Source: Druceiella hillmani
Taxonomy: Eukaryota > Arthropoda > Insecta > Lepidoptera > Hepialidae
Length of the DNA stretch: 64,000 nt
Assembly (NCBI GenBank): GCA_039881145.1
Contig: JAYKKI010000066.1
Location: 9,556,001-9,620,000 of the forward strand
Direction of reading: 5' to 3'
In this document: positions 62,213-64,000 of the stretch, piece after piece
How positions within the stretch are numbered: the first letter of the stretch is position 1
How the letters are laid out: each line of letters opens with the position of its first letter
Translations under genes and position numbers: made by a program
The notes under the pieces: model-generated
Seen by the model: only the letters and a program-made list of their open reading frames with translations
Database searches by the model: none
What the model was told of the DNA's origin: nothing

Positions 62213-64000
62213 ACAAATATCTACTGAGACCGCGCACCGTCAATGTGTCGGCAGCGATAAGAATAGTAAACAAAGTTTTCTACGAACTAATGAGGGTACT
62301 TTTGTTTTATTTCGAATTTGAATTCTGAGTAAGTTGTTATTACCTGGCTTGTTTACATTACACTTAGTAGACGTTGGTTTCGTTTAGTGGGCAATCGTGA
62401 TTTGTTATAAAAATGCGTCGCCGTCTCAATACTTCCCAAATAGAACAAGGACTGTCGCGATATCTTGACATATAGCAAGATGTGCCAAGTGATGAAAGTG
62501 GTGATGATTTATCAGACAATCTTTTTGAAAACCGTCATGCAGAATTTCAGTCGAAGCAGATCACTTCATCATCTGAAGACTCCGAAGCAGATTCCTCTGC
62601 TACAGATAACAGTATTATTATAAATATGCGCAGAGAACGCGGGGTATCTCGTAGATCAATTAGCGGCGGAAAAACAGGGCGCGGTGGACGTTGAGCTAGG
62701 ACATCTTCGGTGCCGAAAGTCGGTATGTTACAGCTAGCAAGTAACGGCACAGAATGGACTTGTATTTCTGCAGACGCTAGTGAAATATGACGTCGAAGTC
62801 AGCAAAATATACTTAGAGAAATCTCAGGGCGTACTCCATACGCCAAACGATACGTTGAAAATAACAAGCCAATTTCTGCGTGGAGGCTATTTATTCTTGA
62901 GTACATTCTTCGACGTATAAAAGAATGTACTGAAAAGGAAGTACATGACAAGAGTCAAGATAACACTTGGAACTTATCCCTAGACGAGCTAGATGCATTT
63001 ATTGCTTTGATTTATGCTCGTGGAGCCTATAACATGAGCCACCTAGATTTGGACATCTTGTGGTCGCAAGATTGGGGACCACCCGTTTTCAATAATACTA
63101 TGAGTAAAAATGGATACAAGGAAATCATGAAATACTTACGATTTGATATGAGAAGCACGTATTCTGTTCGTTTAGCTAATGATAAATTTGCGATGATTGT
63201 GGACATATGGAACAAATTTATAGATAATTGTCAAATGTGTTACATTCCTGGAGAAAATTTGAAAGTCGATGAGCAGTTATTTCCATAAAAAACTCGCCGT
63301 CCGTTTTTACAATATATTGCAAACAAACCCGATAAATTTGGCATTAAGGTTTGGCTGCTGGTAGATGTCAAGTGCAAACCTATGTGGAGGATTTTCGTAT
63401 CTAGGAAAAGACGAGAACCGTTCCAACGATATTTCATTACCCGAATATATGGTTTTGAAATTGGTACAATTCTATTTCGAAAAAGGCCGAAACGTTATAA
63501 CTGATAACTTTTCCACGTTGAAAAATTCGGCTAAAAACTAATGGCCGAAAATACTAGTATTGTTGGAACAATGCGGCGTGCAAGACGAGAAGTACCGCCA
63601 ATTTGTAGAGCTATTCGTACTACAAGATATGAAACGTTTATAGTGAAAACAGAAACCAATACAACCCTTACTGTCTATCAAACTAGGAAAATATATTATT
63701 ATTTTGACTGCTTTGCACGCCAATGTGAGCATAGGTATTGATCAAAAAAAGCTGCCCGAAAGAATTAAACTATATAATGAAACGACATTTTGGTGTGGAC
63801 ATCCTCCGTCAAATGGTACGAAAGTACACCATAAGAGCTGGAAGTCGGAGATGGCCTCTTCATGTTTTCTACAATATACTTGATTTAGCAGCTATAAACT
63901 CACGGATTCTGTACCGAAAATTCACAGCAATAAATATTTCTCGGCATGATTTTATCCCTCAACTATTGAACGACCTACGTGTAGAGTATGTGAAAAAAAG
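62213..64000 (+). mobile_element. piggyBac-like DNA transposon E, near full-length, cut by the right window edge
   Basis: The transposase relic starts at 62,413 and is still readable at 64,000, so the right end lies outside the window. The left end is not resolved. A CG-rich segment at 62,226-62,240 (ctgagaccgcgcacc) resembles the subterminal CG-rich blocks of copy C and probably lies inside the element. No clear TTAA plus terminal repeat was identified, so 62,213 is only an estimate. Confidence 0.7.
62413..64000 (+). pseudogene. piggyBac transposase E (PGBD4-like), broken but with all three catalytic Asp codons
   Basis: One frame runs from ATG 62,413 (MRRRLNTSQIEQGLSRYLDI) to about 63,395 with four stops (62,473, 62,692, 62,788, 63,286). 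It shows an acidic, Ser-rich head (SSSEDSEADSSATD) and NTWNLSLDELDAFIALIYAR. Further on are DLDILWSQDWGPP, MKYLRFDMRSTY and NLKVDEQLFP (first Asp at 63,268-63,270), then RRPFLQYIANKPDKFGIKVW. After a frameshift come PEYMVL and RNVITDNFST (second Asp at 63,503). After another come SIVGTMRRARREVPP and NTTLTVYQTRK, then KLPERIKLYNETT. A last shift gives FGVDILRQMVRKYTIRAG (third Asp at 63,798), RRWPLHVFYNILDLAAIN and ISRHDFIPQLL at the edge. The Cys-rich end is outside the window. In the family this is the TTAA-specific cut-and-paste enzyme; this copy is dead, but far less decayed than the others. Confidence 0.88.

Overview
The window looks like non-coding nuclear DNA of an arthropod. By eye it is roughly 27-30% G+C, it carries many long (TA)n tracts, it has no open reading frame over 126 codons, and everything recognisable belongs to transposon families common in insects and arachnids. 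I could not narrow the organism further. I found no intact protein-coding gene, no tRNA or rRNA, no CRISPR array and nothing bacterial. The best reading is an intergenic or long intronic stretch filled with decayed mobile elements, microsatellites and small tandem duplications.

Layout. From 1 to about 18 kb there is AT-rich DNA with a 171-bp tandem pair (2.46 kb), a degenerate array of about 115 bp per unit (10.6-11.2 kb), a large (TA)n tract (11.4 kb) and an exact 68-bp direct repeat (13.3/13.6 kb). At 18.1-18.7 kb lie a long inverted-repeat (fold-back, MITE-like) element and a half copy; another half copy is at 23.7 kb and a second full one at 52.3 kb. At 19.4-20.7 kb (minus) is the 3' end of a CR1/Jockey-type LINE with a broken reverse transcriptase. 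At 28.8-29.45 kb (plus) is a second LINE reverse-transcriptase relic. It abuts, on the other strand (29.45-29.86 kb), a fragment that resembles an uncharacterised repeated arthropod protein I know only from memory.

The middle and the right end are a piggyBac graveyard with five separate transposase relics. A (31.4-33.5 kb) has degraded terminal inverted repeats. B (38.0-38.9 kb, minus) is an internal fragment. C (42.5-44.1 kb) is bounded by TTAA on both sides and has lost its catalytic core. D (44.2-45.6 kb) has its core replaced by a TA microsatellite. E (62.2 kb to the right edge) is the best preserved, with all three catalytic Asp codons but several stops and frameshifts. A mariner/Tc1-type transposase tail sits just left of C (42.1-42.4 kb). 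CG-rich palindromes (37.9-38.0 kb) and an LTR-like promoter and polyadenylation module (37.17-37.40 kb) lie in the same cluster.

No genes here appear to work together as a pathway. The points most worth following are the uncharacterised protein fragment, the catalytic-core-deleted piggyBac copy C, the fold-back family and the CG-rich palindromes. No copy number, divergence or database match could be computed here. Family calls rest on conserved motifs read by eye and, where stated, on memory of the families.
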